A stretch of 64,000 bases of DNA from an uncultured Methylococcaceae bacterium (lineage in GTDB: Bacteria; Pseudomonadota; Gammaproteobacteria; Methylococcales; Methylomonadaceae). A program made the position numbers and the translations under genes. Where the stretch lies: positions 62,001-126,000 of the forward strand of contig CAIYRS010000043.1 of NCBI GenBank assembly GCA_903928685.1, in the 5' to 3' direction. Shown piece by piece: positions 1-9,794 of the stretch; within the stretch, counting starts at the first letter, position 1; every line of letters starts with the position of its first letter. The notes below the pieces were generated by a model that saw only the letters and a program-made list of their open reading frames with translations, was not told the DNA's origin and searched no databases.

Positions 1-1
1 A

Positions 2-997
2 ATTATTTCCCGCGTTAAAGTTATGTCACGAATGGATATTGCCGAACGGCGCGTACCGCAAGATGGGCGTATCAAGATGATCCTATCTAAAACCCGTGCC
101 ATTGATTTTCGGGTCAACACCTGTCCTACGCTGTTTGGTGAAAAAGTGGTGTTGCGGATTTTAGACCCGACCGTCGCGCAAATGGGTATTGATAAATTAG
201 GCTTTGAACCCGATCAACGCGAACTGTTTCTTAAAGCCATCCACAAACCTTATGGATTAGTTTTAGTAACGGGCCCTACAGGTAGCGGTAAAACCGTCTC
301 CCTTTATACAGGCCTGAATATTCTTAACAGTATTGAGCGCAATATTTCCACCGCCGAAGACCCAGTGGAAATTACCGTTGAAGGTATTAATCAGGTTAAC
401 GTTAATAATAAAGCTGGCTTAACATTTGCCAATGCTTTGCGGGCATTTTTACGGCAAGATCCGGACATCATCATGGTCGGGGAGATACGGGATTTAGAAA
501 CCGCCGATATTGCCGTAAAGGCCGCGCAAACAGGCCATTTGGTTTTATCTACCCTGCATACCAATGATGCACCGCAAACGCTCAACCGTTTAATGCAAAT
601 GGGCGTTGCGCCATTTAACATTGTTTCCGCAGTGAATCTCATCATGGCACAAAGGTTAGGACGGCGACTCTGCGAAGCGTGCAAAGTACCCGCCAACTTA
701 CCCGACAATGTCTTACTGAGCGCAGGATTTACCCAAGAAGAGCTGCCAGACCTTACCGTTTACAAAGCCGTTGGTTGTGAAAAATGTACTAATGGCTATA
801 AGGGCCGGGTTGGTATCTATCAGGTAATGGCTCTTAGTGAAAAAATGTGTTCAATGATTTTGAATGGCGGCAACGCCTTACAATTGACCCAGCTTAGTAA
901 AGAAGAAGGCATTAATGATTTACGCGCTTCAGGCTTAAATAAAGTCCGTCAAGGCATCACGAGTCTGGAAGAAATCGACAGGGTAACGAAGGAATAA
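2..997 (+). CDS. pilB: Type IV pilus assembly ATPase PilB (5' part missing)
   Basis: Hexameric ATPase that powers pilus extension from the cytoplasmic face of the inner membrane. The reading frame is open to the window edge, so only the C-terminal 331 residues are present; the first in-frame ATG at 23 is internal. Visible motifs are the Walker A GPTGSGKT (about nt 271), the Asp box, the Walker [10 protein letters not shown] (about nt 465), the His box STLHTNDAP, and a zinc-binding CEAC/CEKC pair (nt 671-682 and 777-788), which marks PilB/GspE rather than PilT. It stops 2 nt before pilC, so the genes are cotranscribed. GspE of type II secretion is the alternative, but the pilC and pilD neighbours favour PilB. 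Confidence 0.95.
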   Translation: MISRVKVMSRMDIAERRVPQDGRIKMILSKTRAIDFRVNTCPTLFGEKVVLRILDPTVAQMGIDKLGFEPDQRELFLKAIHKPYGLVLVTGPTGSGKTVSLYTGLNILNSIERNISTAEDPVEITVEGINQVNVNNKAGLTFANALRAFLRQDPDIIMVGEIRDLETADIAVKAAQTGHLVLSTLHTNDAPQTLNRLMQMGVAPFNIVSAVNLIMAQRLGRRLCEACKVPANLPDNVLLSAGFTQEELPDLTVYKAVGCEKCTNGYKGRVGIYQVMALSEKMCSMILNGGNALQLTQLSKEEGINDLRASGLNKVRQGITSLEEIDRVTKE

Positions 998-999
998 TT

Positions 1000-2235
1000 A
1001 TGGCTACCAAAACCAAATCCAATACCAAAACTGAACAAATCGATTTCATTTGGGTAGGCGTTGATAAAAGCCGAAAAAAAATAAAAGGTGAAATCACCGC
1101 CAGCAGTCAATTGGTTGCCAAAGTCGACCTTAAACAGCAAGGTTATCGGGTCACCAATATCAAACCCAAACCCAAACCCTTATTTGTTGCCAAAGCTAAA
1201 AAAATCACCGCTGGCGATATTGCCATATTTGCTAGGCAGCTAGCTACCATGCTGGAATCCGGCATACCTTTGGTACAGGCATTGGATATTGTTGGTAGAG
1301 GCCATATCAATCCCAGTATGCAAAAACTGTTGCTATCGATAAAAACAGACCTTGAAGGCGGCAGTACTTTATCGGAAGGCTTAAGCAAACATCCGATTTA
1401 TTTTGATGACTTGTTCTGTAATTTGGTGGAAGCCGGCGAACACGCTGGGGTGTTGGAATCGTTATTAGATAAGATAGCGACCTACAAAGAAAAAACCGAG
1501 TCCATGAAAAAGAAAATCAAAAAGGCACTGACTTACCCGATTGCCGTACTGGTAGTTGCTTTTGTGGTTACTGCCATTTTGCTGCTGTTTGTGGTGCCAA
1601 TATTTGAAGAATTGTTTAAAGGTTTTGGCGCCGATTTGCCCGCGTTTACCCAGATGGTGATAAACATGTCGAAATGGCTGCAAGATTGTTGGTGGATAGT
1701 CTTATCCGCTATTGTCGTCACCAGTATGGTTTTTAACTACTTTAAAAAACGCTCTAAAGCCTTCAATCACTTTCTCGATAAAACCTTGTTGCGCTTACCC
1801 ATTATTGGCCAAATTATCAACAAATCCGCCATTGCCCGATTTGCCAGAACCTTATCAACCATGTCAGCAGCTGGTGTGCCCCTAGTTGAAGCCTTGCGCT
1901 CTGTTGCAGGGGCTTGTGGCAATATCATCTATTACGAAGCCGTAATGAATATGCGGGAAAATGTCGCCAACGGTCAACGGCTAAAATTTGCCATGCAGCA
2001 AGTCAAGTTATGGCCGCACATGGTAGAACAAATGGTCGCTATTGGCGAAGAGGCTGGTTCTATGGACAAAATGTTGAGTAGAGTTGCCGATTTCTACGAA
2101 GAGGAAGTTGATAACTTGGTGGACAACTTAAGTAGCTTGATGGAACCATTCATTATGGTGGTTCTAGGCACCTTGGTTGGCGGCTTGGTTGTTGCCATGT
2201 ACTTACCTATCTTTAAACTGGGTTCAGTTATTTAA
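1000..2235 (+). CDS. pilC: Type IV pilus inner-membrane platform protein PilC
   Basis: Polytopic platform protein that links the PilB ATPase to pilin assembly. The 411 residues match the family length. Two T2SSF repeats are visible (roughly residues 70-192 and 273-395), each starting with a phrase of the type FARQLATMLESGIPL or FARTLSTMSAAGVPL. Three hydrophobic segments lie near residues 176-200, 225-248 and 383-405. The ATG follows the pilB stop by 2 nt, and pilD begins 29 nt after the pilC stop. This pilB-pilC-pilD order is the standard type IV pilus operon. Confidence 0.96.
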   Translation: MATKTKSNTKTEQIDFIWVGVDKSRKKIKGEITASSQLVAKVDLKQQGYRVTNIKPKPKPLFVAKAKKITAGDIAIFARQLATMLESGIPLVQALDIVGRGHINPSMQKLLLSIKTDLEGGSTLSEGLSKHPIYFDDLFCNLVEAGEHAGVLESLLDKIATYKEKTESMKKKIKKALTYPIAVLVVAFVVTAILLLFVVPIFEELFKGFGADLPAFTQMVINMSKWLQDCWWIVLSAIVVTSMVFNYFKKRSKAFNHFLDKTLLRLPIIGQIINKSAIARFARTLSTMSAAGVPLVEALRSVAGACGNIIYYEAVMNMRENVANGQRLKFAMQQVKLWPHMVEQMVAIGEEAGSMDKMLSRVADFYEEEVDNLVDNLSSLMEPFIMVVLGTLVGGLVVAMYLPIFKLGSVI

Positions 2236-2264
2236 GCGAACTTCTACAAAAGGCAATAATCATC

Positions 2265-3149
2265 ATGGAATTGTTTGAACTCTTGGCAAATGCCCCTAGC
2301 CTTTGCACCATCTTGGCGGGTGTTGTCGGATTGCTGGTTGGCAGCTTTTTAAATGTAGTCATTTACCGCCTGCCGATTATGATGCAACGGGGTTGGCGTA
2401 AGGACTGCATTGAGTATTTGCAGCTAGATGCCGCCAATTTCCCTGATGACGGACAAGAGCCGGTGTTTAATTTAGTCGTTCCGCTATCCCGTTGCCCCAA
2501 TTGCCATACTGCCATCAAACCCTACCAAAATATCCCCGTCATCAGTTATGTTTGGCTAAAAGGCAAATGTGCCGCTTGTAGCCATCGCATATCCCCGCGC
2601 TACCCCATTATTGAAGCCATTACTGGCGCGTTATCGGTAGCGATTGCTTGGCATTTTGGCTATAGCGAACAAACGCTATTGGCGTTACTACTGACCTGGG
2701 CCTTAGTTGCCTTAAGCTTTATTGATATAGACCATCATTTATTGCCGGACAACATCACCCTGCCCTTGGTCTGGTTAGGACTGATTTTAAGTTTGCCCGG
2801 TTATTTTACCGATACCCATAGCAGCATTATCGGCGCAGTAGCGGGTTACTTATCGTTATGGAGCGTGTTCCACCTGTTTAAGTTATTAACAGGCAAAGAA
2901 GGCATGGGTTATGGCGATTTCAAACTATTGGCGCTATTTGGTGCCTGGCTAGGCTGGCAATACCTGCCGTTGATAATCTTACTGTCCACCTTAGTCGGTG
3001 CAGTCATTGGCGTAGCCATGATTGTGCTTGGCAAACAAGAGCGCAGCAAACCCATCCCATTTGGCCCTTACTTAGCCATCGCTGGCTGGATTGCCTTACT
3101 TTGGGGTAAAGAAATCAACCAACTCTACTTACACTCAGCAGGTTTATAG
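2265..3149 (+). CDS. pilD: Prepilin leader peptidase / N-methyltransferase PilD
   Basis: Bifunctional inner-membrane enzyme that cleaves the leader of type IV prepilins and N-methylates the new first residue. The 294-residue protein carries the cytosolic zinc-binding Cys pairs CPNC (77-80) and CAAC (102-105), which are usual in the full bifunctional form. It also has the aspartic-protease motifs IDIDHHLLPD (about residue 153-162) and GMGYGDFK (Asp218), separated by membrane helices. It is third in the pil operon, and the downstream coaE starts 4 nt after its stop. Confidence 0.96.
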   Translation: MELFELLANAPSLCTILAGVVGLLVGSFLNVVIYRLPIMMQRGWRKDCIEYLQLDAANFPDDGQEPVFNLVVPLSRCPNCHTAIKPYQNIPVISYVWLKGKCAACSHRISPRYPIIEAITGALSVAIAWHFGYSEQTLLALLLTWALVALSFIDIDHHLLPDNITLPLVWLGLILSLPGYFTDTHSSIIGAVAGYLSLWSVFHLFKLLTGKEGMGYGDFKLLALFGAWLGWQYLPLIILLSTLVGAVIGVAMIVLGKQERSKPIPFGPYLAIAGWIALLWGKEINQLYLHSAGL

Positions 3150-3153
3150 CACT

Positions 3154-3747
3154 ATGTTAAAAATTGGTTTAACTGGCGGCATAGGCTGCGGCAAAAGTAC
3201 CGTTTCCACACTCTTTAGCAGTTTCGGCATAGCCATTATTGATGCAGACGACATTAGCCGTGATTTAGTCCAACCCCAACAACCTGCGCTTGAAAAAATA
3301 CAACAACTGTTTAGTCAAGACATCGTTGCCAAAGACGGCGCTTTAGACAGGCACAAACTAAGGGATATTATCTTTTCTGACCGACACGCCAAAAAACAAC
3401 TGGAAGCCTTGCTGCACCCCATGATTGCCGATGCCATCCAAACCAAAGCAGCTAGCTTGGAAGGCGCGTACTGCATCATCAGCATCCCGTTATTATTAGA
3501 AGCCAATATGACCAATCTGGTTGACCGGATTTTAGTCATCGACTGCCCTGTTGACATACAAATAGAACGTACCAAAAAACGTGACAACTTAGCCACCGAC
3601 AAAATCCTCGCCATTATCAACAGCCAAGCATCGCGCGCCGCCAAACTATTACAAGCCGACGATTTCATCGATAATTCCGAATCTGCGGGCAAACTTGCAG
3701 AACAAGTCAAAAAACTGCACAATTTGTACATTTCCATAAGCCAATAA
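3154..3747 (+). CDS. coaE: Dephospho-CoA kinase
   Basis: Catalyses the last step of coenzyme A synthesis, phosphorylating the 3'-hydroxyl of dephospho-CoA. The protein of 197 residues begins MLKIGLTGGIGCGKST, the canonical CoaE P-loop, followed by DADDISRDL and the family region LLLEANM. I chose ATG 3154 because homologs start right at this P-loop sequence; the in-frame upstream ATG at 3091 would overlap pilD and add 21 unrelated residues. Position after pilD is conserved in many gammaproteobacteria. Confidence 0.95.
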   Translation: MLKIGLTGGIGCGKSTVSTLFSSFGIAIIDADDISRDLVQPQQPALEKIQQLFSQDIVAKDGALDRHKLRDIIFSDRHAKKQLEALLHPMIADAIQTKAASLEGAYCIISIPLLLEANMTNLVDRILVIDCPVDIQIERTKKRDNLATDKILAIINSQASRAAKLLQADDFIDNSESAGKLAEQVKKLHNLYISISQ

Positions 3748-3757
3748 CAGGATCAAC

Positions 3758-4534
3758 TTGTCTGTGACCACCGCCATAACCTATGAATTTCCACTCAACG
3801 AACGCATCAGGGTTTTCATTAGGCTAGAACAACTATTCCAACAATTCAGCCATTTCTCCCAAGGCAGCACGGTTGCTGACAAACGCGCGGCAATCATGGT
3901 GCTTTTGGACATCATGTCCATTTTTAGACGCAACGATTTAAAATCCGAAATCCTCAAAGAGCTGGATCGTAACGCCAAAACCTTAAACAAAATTGCCAAC
4001 AGCCAAGGTGTCGATGCCGATAAACTGCAAGACATCCTCGATGAACTCGCCTTAATCAGCAAAAAACTTTATGCCATCACCGGAAAAGTCGGCATAAATG
4101 TCATGGAAAGCGATTTATTCCAAAGCATCACCCAACGCAGCTCCATCCCCGGCGGCACTTGCTCGTTTGATTTGCCCGAATACCATTACTGGCTAGAACA
4201 AGACGAAGAAATCCGCGTTAAAGACCTACAAATTTGGGGTAGCCCGTTTGATGACATCCGAGTGGCTATCGACCTCATCCTCAACTTTATCCGCAACAGC
4301 AATGCCTCCACAACAGAGGTTGCCCAAGCAGGTTTTTACCAATTTTCTTTAGACCGCATCCAACCTTACCAATTGATAAAAATCAGCATCGACAAATCCA
4401 TCCCCTGCTTTGCTGAAATCAGCGGCGGCAAACACCGCTGCACCATCCGCTTTATGACCCCCGCCAGTGAAGGCCAACGTTCAGCACAAAGCCCAGATGA
4501 CATCCCTTTTGAATTAACCTGCTGTATTTTCTAA
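3758..4534 (+). CDS. zapD: Cell division protein ZapD
   Basis: Cytoplasmic FtsZ-binding protein that bundles FtsZ filaments. The 258-residue sequence shows the family N-terminus ([18 protein letters not shown]) and the conserved stretch near residue 130 ([20 protein letters not shown]). The start is TTG 3758, with AGGA at 3749-3752 at good spacing; GTG 3764 is the alternative and would remove two residues. It sits between coaE and yacG, the usual coaE-zapD-yacG order, and its stop overlaps the yacG start by one base. Confidence 0.93.
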   Translation: MSVTTAITYEFPLNERIRVFIRLEQLFQQFSHFSQGSTVADKRAAIMVLLDIMSIFRRNDLKSEILKELDRNAKTLNKIANSQGVDADKLQDILDELALISKKLYAITGKVGINVMESDLFQSITQRSSIPGGTCSFDLPEYHYWLEQDEEIRVKDLQIWGSPFDDIRVAIDLILNFIRNSNASTTEVAQAGFYQFSLDRIQPYQLIKISIDKSIPCFAEISGGKHRCTIRFMTPASEGQRSAQSPDDIPFELTCCIF

Positions 4535-4737
4535 TGTCCGCTTCCAGCAAAGTCCCACAAGTTAAATGCCCAACTTGCCAACAACCCGTACTGTGGTTGC
4601 CAGAACAGCTATTCAAACCATTTTGCTCAGAACGCTGCAAAATGGTTGATTTGGGCGAATGGGTGATGGAAGCCAAACGCATCCCTGGCGAAGCGGTTAT
4701 CGATTTAGATGAAGATAACCCGGCATTTTGGCAATAG
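4534..4737 (+). CDS. yacG: DNA gyrase inhibitor YacG, zinc-binding
   Basis: Small zinc protein that in E. coli binds GyrB and inhibits gyrase. The 67 residues contain the Cys4 zinc site (CPTC near residue 12 and CSERC near residue 31) and the conserved [14 protein letters not shown] segment, then an acidic tail. It begins in a 1-nt overlap with zapD, so translation is probably coupled. Confidence 0.93.
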   Translation: MSASSKVPQVKCPTCQQPVLWLPEQLFKPFCSERCKMVDLGEWVMEAKRIPGEAVIDLDEDNPAFWQ

Positions 4738-4925
4738 CCCTACCCCAAACAACCGTTTTGCCCAGATTTGGCGGCGCAACTGCCGGAATGCATCCCTTCT
4801 TCGACTGTCCACCACATCATCGACACGACCCGTATCCTCTGGTACAAGAGCCATTGAACCAGTGAACAAAAATCACCAAGAAATGGGGGATGCTCTTGCG
4901 CGGTAGGAAAGCCAGTATCATTTAA
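4738..4925. other. Gap between yacG and the pRiA4b-like gene, no supported gene
   Basis: Only short fragments are open here. A frame around 4763-4855 reads like coding sequence (a stretch ending LWYKSH then a stop) and could be a gene remnant, but I recognise no family. No clear hairpin or promoter stands out. Confidence 0.3.
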
Positions 4926-4955
4926 ATGGCTCTATACGGGCATTCATCGGAAAAC

Positions 4956-6212
4956 ATGACAATGGACAACAAATCCGAAAACATCGCACTAAGCGCAACA
5001 CAAATCCACATCCTGCAAAATCAAGCCTTTACTGACAACTCTCCTGGCGCCATAGTCAAAGACTTCAATAGCCTATTGGACTTTATCGGCGCACAAGGGA
5101 TTATCGTTTCTGAAAAAACCCAGCAATTCACTTTGAATGTGTTGGCGGCGTTAAACCAACAAATGCACCGACCTTTGGATATGAAGCTAAAGCGTCCACT
5201 ACAAAAATCTTATCCGCATATCAATGGCTTGTATTTGCTGCTCCGCTGTTCCGGTTTAAGTTATTTACAGCAGGACGGCAAAAAAATCAGATTGATGCTT
5301 AGCGAGCAACTGCTTACCGATTGGTACGCTTTAAACCCAACCGAACGCTATTTTTCCCTGCTGCAAGCGTTTTGTTACCGGGCGGATGCGGAAATTATCA
5401 GCGAATGCGTGAGTTACGGGCAGCCCAGCTGCTTTTTTTATTGTTTGGCGTTTTTCCAGGGGCATTTGGGCACTGAGATTGATGTGGCAAATAGTCGCTA
5501 TGGGCTAAGCCATTTGCGTTATATTCCAGGCTATTACAATTTAGCTTTAATGGAATTGTTTGGTTTTATTGAGGTTGAATGCGCTATAGCCACTGAAAAG
5601 GAAACGTGGCCTTTAAGCAAAATTAAGGCGACAACGTGGGCGCAGGCGTTACTGGGCTATTTTTCCCAGTATTTTGGGAAGGTGGGTGTTTTTACAAACC
5701 CCATTGACAAACCTATTGATGGCTGGGAAACCGAATTTAAAAAATACCTTCCGGCTTGGCAACAAGGCTTAAGTTTAGTTTTGCCAAAAACCAATACCGA
5801 AGGCACGTTAGTTTTTTCAGTAAATCTGGGCAAAGCAATTTGCAGACTGGCAGTACCCGCCGACATCACATTGGATCAATTGGCGTCTGGCATTTTGTCT
5901 GCTTTTGCTTTCAACAACGACCATCTCTATGAATTCGTTTACATAAACCAATACGGTATAGAAGAAAGCATAATTCACCCCTATTTGGACGATGGCGGCG
6001 ACCATTTCACAACAGACACACACGCCGTCGGTTCTTTGCCGTTATATCAAGGTATGGGTTTTATTTTCCATTTTGATTTTGGCGATGATTGGGAATTTAT
6101 GGTGAATGTTGAATCCATGCCGACACCAAAATTAGCGTTTACTGAACTGACGGTACTGGAAAAACGCGGAAAACCACCGAAACAGTATCCTGATTACGGG
6201 GATTTGGATTAA
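4956..6212 (+). CDS. Protein with C-terminal plasmid pRiA4b ORF-3-like domain
   Basis: Function unknown. The last 130 or so residues match the pRiA4b ORF-3/IS1096 TnpR-associated family: a strand-rich domain with HLYEFVYINQYG, FHFDFGDDWEFMV and the terminal RGKPPKQYPDYGDLD. The N-terminal 280 residues look mostly helical and I do not recognise them. ATG 4956 follows a weak CGGA; an in-frame ATG at 4926 would add ten residues and cannot be excluded. No transposase or inverted repeat flanks it, so there is no evidence it is now part of a mobile element, though the domain is often found near such elements. Confidence 0.75.
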   Translation: MTMDNKSENIALSATQIHILQNQAFTDNSPGAIVKDFNSLLDFIGAQGIIVSEKTQQFTLNVLAALNQQMHRPLDMKLKRPLQKSYPHINGLYLLLRCSGLSYLQQDGKKIRLMLSEQLLTDWYALNPTERYFSLLQAFCYRADAEIISECVSYGQPSCFFYCLAFFQGHLGTEIDVANSRYGLSHLRYIPGYYNLALMELFGFIEVECAIATEKETWPLSKIKATTWAQALLGYFSQYFGKVGVFTNPIDKPIDGWETEFKKYLPAWQQGLSLVLPKTNTEGTLVFSVNLGKAICRLAVPADITLDQLASGILSAFAFNNDHLYEFVYINQYGIEESIIHPYLDDGGDHFTTDTHAVGSLPLYQGMGFIFHFDFGDDWEFMVNVESMPTPKLAFTELTVLEKRGKPPKQYPDYGDLD

Positions 6213-6300
6213 CGGCGGCGTGTTAAATCTGGTAATTGGCGTACAAGACTGGCACTTAGGTATTCTGGTTTTGCCGGGTTAGCTGTTTGATGGATAACAA

Positions 6301-6331
6301 GACCTGTCAGGTTTTAAAAACCTGACAGGTC
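6301..6331. repeat. 31-bp perfect palindrome (CCTGTCAGG / CCTGACAGG type)
   Basis: The left arm GACCTGTCAGGTTTT is repeated in inverse after a one-base centre. It lies 20 nt past the stop of the Nudix gene (minus) and about 90 nt past the stop of the plus-strand gene, so it could end transcription from either side. Similar GACCTGTCAGG palindromes are, from memory, scattered in many genomes, which also makes a dispersed repeat possible. Confidence 0.7.
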
Positions 6332-6351
6332 TATTTACTCGTCTTGGCAAA

Positions 6352-7290
6352 CTATCCCAACAACGACCGGATAGCAGCAATCCCCTGCCCCCCTACCGAA
6401 CACGCCTTATCCACATCCGCCAAACCCATCCCGCCCAAAGCATAAACAGGCATATTCACCTGTGCCACCAAGTCAGTAAATACATCCCAGCCCATGCCTT
6501 GACGTTCCGGATGGGTTGGCGTTGCCAAAACTGGCGCCAGCACCGCGAAATCCACACCGATACGCTGGGCATGTTGTAGTTCTTGTAGATTATGGCAAGA
6601 AGCGGCTAGCCATCGGCAGGCGGCGGGACGGGCGGACAAGGCCAACAAATCATGGCTGGTGAGGTGAACACCGTCTGTTATTAACGGCAAGCCAGCCGTT
6701 ACTGCCGAATTCATCAGCAATAAGGCCTGATGTTGTTGGCATAACGGATAAGCCTTAGCAATAAATGCCTCTAATTCGCTCGCCGACAGCCGTTTCAAAC
6801 GCGCTTGGATCAGTTTTACACCCTTGGCAAGCAGGATTTGCAGATTGCCCCATAAGGCATCGGGCTGGCTATCATCGAGAATGGCATAAGTGGCAGGCAA
6901 TTGCGCGGCGATGATGATGGGTTTATTTGCCGCAGGAAAAGCAAAATCAGTTAACGCCGACGGTGACACCCACGCAATCGGCTGGCCTTCCGCGCTTTTG
7001 GCGACACCGGAAAAATCCTCCACCAAAAACACTTGTAACTGCACAGCAATTTTCGGATATTGGTGTCTGATAGTAATCAGCGGCGTAGCGCTATTGACAT
7101 CAATATCCAGCTCTTCCTTCAACTCCCGCACCAAAGCCTGAAACGCACTTTCGCCCGTTTCTAGCTTGCCGCCAGGAAACTCCCACAAACCGCCTTGATG
7201 TAAAGTCGGATTCCTAAGCGCTATCAAGATTTGCCCAGCGGCATTTTTTATTACGCCAACGGCGACAGGTAGCAGGTTTTGTTTATGCAA
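6352..7290 (-). CDS. Nudix hydrolase (MutT-like) fused to a thiamine-phosphate-synthase-like domain
   Basis: The N-terminal third is a MutT-type Nudix domain expected to hydrolyse oxidised dNTPs such as 8-oxo-dGTP. The Nudix box is complete (about residues 39-61: GGKLETGES, then RELKEELDI). Residues from about 155 to 312 form a ThiE/TenI-like TIM barrel (LIQARLKRLSASELEAF, TDGVHLTS, ending ALGGM). This Nudix-ThiE fusion is known in gammaproteobacteria, usually annotated as mutT; whether the barrel makes thiamine phosphate is doubtful. It lies downstream of argJ on the same strand, 120 nt away, with a palindrome between them. Confidence 0.9.
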   Translation of the reverse strand: MHKQNLLPVAVGVIKNAAGQILIALRNPTLHQGGLWEFPGGKLETGESAFQALVRELKEELDIDVNSATPLITIRHQYPKIAVQLQVFLVEDFSGVAKSAEGQPIAWVSPSALTDFAFPAANKPIIIAAQLPATYAILDDSQPDALWGNLQILLAKGVKLIQARLKRLSASELEAFIAKAYPLCQQHQALLLMNSAVTAGLPLITDGVHLTSHDLLALSARPAACRWLAASCHNLQELQHAQRIGVDFAVLAPVLATPTHPERQGMGWDVFTDLVAQVNMPVYALGGMGLADVDKACSVGGQGIAAIRSLLG

Positions 7291-7358
7291 TGCTAAGACC
7301 GGAAAGTAGTGGTTGTTAAAAGGTAGTTAACGTAGGTGATACTGAACAAATGGATTTA

Positions 7359-7384
7359 GGAATCCAAAACCTGTTTTGGACTCC
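7359..7384. repeat. 26-bp palindrome, family with AAAAC-NN-GTTTT core (copy 1)
   Basis: Arms GGAATCCAAAAC and GTTTTGGACTCC pair around a CT centre, with one mismatch. It lies between argJ and the Nudix gene. The same architecture recurs at 16071, 20155, 42361, 45001 and 46801 with different but still paired outer stems. Confidence 0.7.
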
Positions 7385-7410
7385 TAATAAAGCTAAATAA
7401 CGTGACAAAT

Positions 7411-8625
7411 TTAAGTCCGATATTCCGCATTAATCTTCACATAATCATAAGAGAAATCGCAGGTCAGCACTTCTTGGCAAGCCGCACCGCGTCCTAGTTT
7501 TACGGTGATGGTTATCTCTTCCTTGTCCATCACTTGCTGCCCGGCGGCCTCGGTGTAATCGGCGGCGCGTCCGCCGTTATTGACGATGCAGACTTCATCC
7601 AGAAAAATCTGCACATCGTCCAACACCATATTTTCCACACCCGCCCGGCCTACTGCCGCCAAAATACGTCCCCAATTAGGGTCGCTGGCAAAAAACGCGG
7701 TTTTCACTAAGGGCGAATGGGCAATGGTTTTCCCCACCCGCACCGCTTCTTCATCGGTTAAAGCCTCGCTGACCACAATCCGCATCAGTTTGGTTGCGCC
7801 TTCGCCGTCACGGACAATCAATTCCGCCAACTGCTTGCAAACCGCCAACAACGCCTCGGCAAACAAGGGATAAGCATCGCTGTCTGCGGTAATTTCTGGC
7901 ACTAAAGAACAACCGCTAGCCATTACTATACAGGCATCGTTGGTTGAGGTATCGCCATCAACGGTAATGCGGTTAAACGATTGCTCCGCCGCCACCGACA
8001 AACAGGCTTGCAACAAGGCTTGACTAATGCGCGCATCAGTAGCGATAAAACCCAGCATGGTTGCCATGTTCGGCTGAATCATGCCCGCACCTTTGGAAAT
8101 ACCATTAAAACTGATGGTTTGCCCCGCGATGCTAATGGTTTTGCTGACGCCTTTTGGGAAAGTATCGGTCGTCATAATGGCGTGTGCGGCTTTAGACCAA
8201 TGCGTTGCCGACAAATCCGCAACCGCAGCAGGTAACGCCGCAACCACTTTGGCAACTGGCAAACTTTGCCCGATCACCCCAGTAGAAAACGGCAACACTT
8301 GCTCGCCCACGCCACCGACCTTATCTGCCAAGGCCTGACAGCAATCTAAAGCCGCCTGCATACCTTCCGCGCCCGTGCCAGCATTGGCATTGCCGGAATT
8401 AATCAACAACCAACGCGGCGCGTGTGCCAAATTGGCTTTGGCGACATGCACGGGTGCCGCGCAAAAAGCGTTTTGGGTAAAAACCCCAGCGCAGCTGGCA
8501 TTTTCAGGCAGGGCGATAACCAAAATATCATCCCTGATTGTTTGTTTGATACCAGCACAAGCCGTGCCTAAAGTAATGCCGTCAATCGCTGGCATGGTGG
8601 GGAAAGCGCAGTTGCCTACTGCCAT
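7411..8625 (-). CDS. argJ: Bifunctional glutamate N-acetyltransferase / ornithine acetyltransferase
   Basis: Transfers acetyl groups from N-acetylornithine to glutamate (and from acetyl-CoA in bifunctional forms), recycling acetate in arginine synthesis. The 404 residues hold the self-cleavage site KGAGMIQPNMATMLGF; Thr189 becomes the nucleophile of the beta chain after cleavage. The C-terminal region SDPNWGRILAAVGRAG is also typical. It begins 5 nt after the CDF transporter stop, in a tusA-CDF-argJ run on the minus strand. Confidence 0.96.
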   Translation of the reverse strand: MAVGNCAFPTMPAIDGITLGTACAGIKQTIRDDILVIALPENASCAGVFTQNAFCAAPVHVAKANLAHAPRWLLINSGNANAGTGAEGMQAALDCCQALADKVGGVGEQVLPFSTGVIGQSLPVAKVVAALPAAVADLSATHWSKAAHAIMTTDTFPKGVSKTISIAGQTISFNGISKGAGMIQPNMATMLGFIATDARISQALLQACLSVAAEQSFNRITVDGDTSTNDACIVMASGCSLVPEITADSDAYPLFAEALLAVCKQLAELIVRDGEGATKLMRIVVSEALTDEEAVRVGKTIAHSPLVKTAFFASDPNWGRILAAVGRAGVENMVLDDVQIFLDEVCIVNNGGRAADYTEAAGQQVMDKEEITITVKLGRGAACQEVLTCDFSYDYVKINAEYRT

Positions 8626-8630
8626 AATCG

Positions 8631-9794
8631 TTAAACCTCGTTAGTAATAAAAAACAGCCAAATATCATCAATACGCGAAACTTCGGTTTTTAACATTTGG
8701 CATTGTTGTTTGAATAACGCCAGTTGCTCGCCGGATTGGCTAAAAGCAAACGGCAATAAAATTTCCAACTCCAATTTGCCATCCAAATAATGGATGCGGA
8801 AATCCTCAATATGGCTGTTGTTATCGGCAAAATACACCGCCAACAAACCGTGGACTTTTTGGCGCGACAACGGCATTGGCGCACCCGGCAAATCTTCATC
8901 ATCTTCAGGATCGACATGCACCAACACGTCGATAATATCGTCGAAACGGTTAATCAAGGCATCGCGCACCGCATCACCAATGCAATGGCCTTCGGAGACA
9001 CTAATGCGCGAATCCACCACGATATGCGCATCAATATAAGCGTCTTCGCCCATTTGCCGCGTCCGCAGTAAATGAATGCCTTTTACCCCGTCCACCAACA
9101 TAATCGCTGCACGGATTTCTGCCACCAAAGCCGATGGCAAGGCGGTGTCAACCAACTCTTTTATGCTGTCGCCAATCAAGCCCAGCCCCATTTTTCCTAC
9201 CATTAACGCCACCACACTGGCAGCGATAATATCGGCATAAGGGTAACCCAACAGCACCCCGCAAACCCCGAACAACACCACCAAAGATGACAGCGCGTCG
9301 CTGCGTTGATGCCAAGCATTCGCCAATAACAGCTTGGAGCGGGTTTTTTTGGCAATGGCTTTGGTGTAGTGGAACAGCCATTCATTAATGGCAATCGACA
9401 GCACGGAAATGCCAAGCACCAGCGGATCAGGCACGGGCAAGGTTTCTGGCTGGTTAATATGCCCCATGACATGCCAGACAATCAACGTACTAATCGCCAG
9501 CAAACTCATGCCTAAGATGACCGTGGCAATGGTCTCAAAACGGCGATGCCCGTAGGGATGGTCGCCATCGGCCTCGCGGCTGCCAAAGCGCACCGCCACA
9601 ATCACTAGCAAATCGCTCAGCAAATCCGATAAGGAATGGATGCCATCCGCCAACAACGCCGCCGAATGCCCTAAAATGCCAAAGGTGATTTTTATCGCGG
9701 TCTGCAAAACATTAACCGCACCACCAACATAACTGGCGCGGGCTTTTAACTTGCCCAGTTTAGAAGCCTCCAGCACCGTCGCCGTTTCTGTCAT
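8631..9794 (-). CDS. Cation diffusion facilitator (CDF) family divalent metal transporter
   Basis: Inner-membrane proton-coupled exporter of divalent metals (zinc, iron or manganese class). The 387-residue protein has the six-helix CDF core with metal-site motifs DGIHSLSD in helix 2 and HQRSD in helix 5, then a cytosolic ferredoxin-like domain (about residues 215-300) and an additional C-terminal extension of about 90 residues. The metal cannot be decided here. Start overlaps the tusA-like stop by 4 nt; argJ follows at 5 nt. Confidence 0.92.
   Translation of the reverse strand: MTETATVLEASKLGKLKARASYVGGAVNVLQTAIKITFGILGHSAALLADGIHSLSDLLSDLLVIVAVRFGSREADGDHPYGHRRFETIATVILGMSLLAISTLIVWHVMGHINQPETLPVPDPLVLGISVLSIAINEWLFHYTKAIAKKTRSKLLLANAWHQRSDALSSLVVLFGVCGVLLGYPYADIIAASVVALMVGKMGLGLIGDSIKELVDTALPSALVAEIRAAIMLVDGVKGIHLLRTRQMGEDAYIDAHIVVDSRISVSEGHCIGDAVRDALINRFDDIIDVLVHVDPEDDEDLPGAPMPLSRQKVHGLLAVYFADNNSHIEDFRIHYLDGKLELEILLPFAFSQSGEQLALFKQQCQMLKTEVSRIDDIWLFFITNEV

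Noticed and set aside
4709-4906. 65-codon open frame overlapping the end of yacG
   Set aside because: Overlaps a real gene in another frame, low complexity, Ser/Arg-rich, no ribosome site, no family resemblance.
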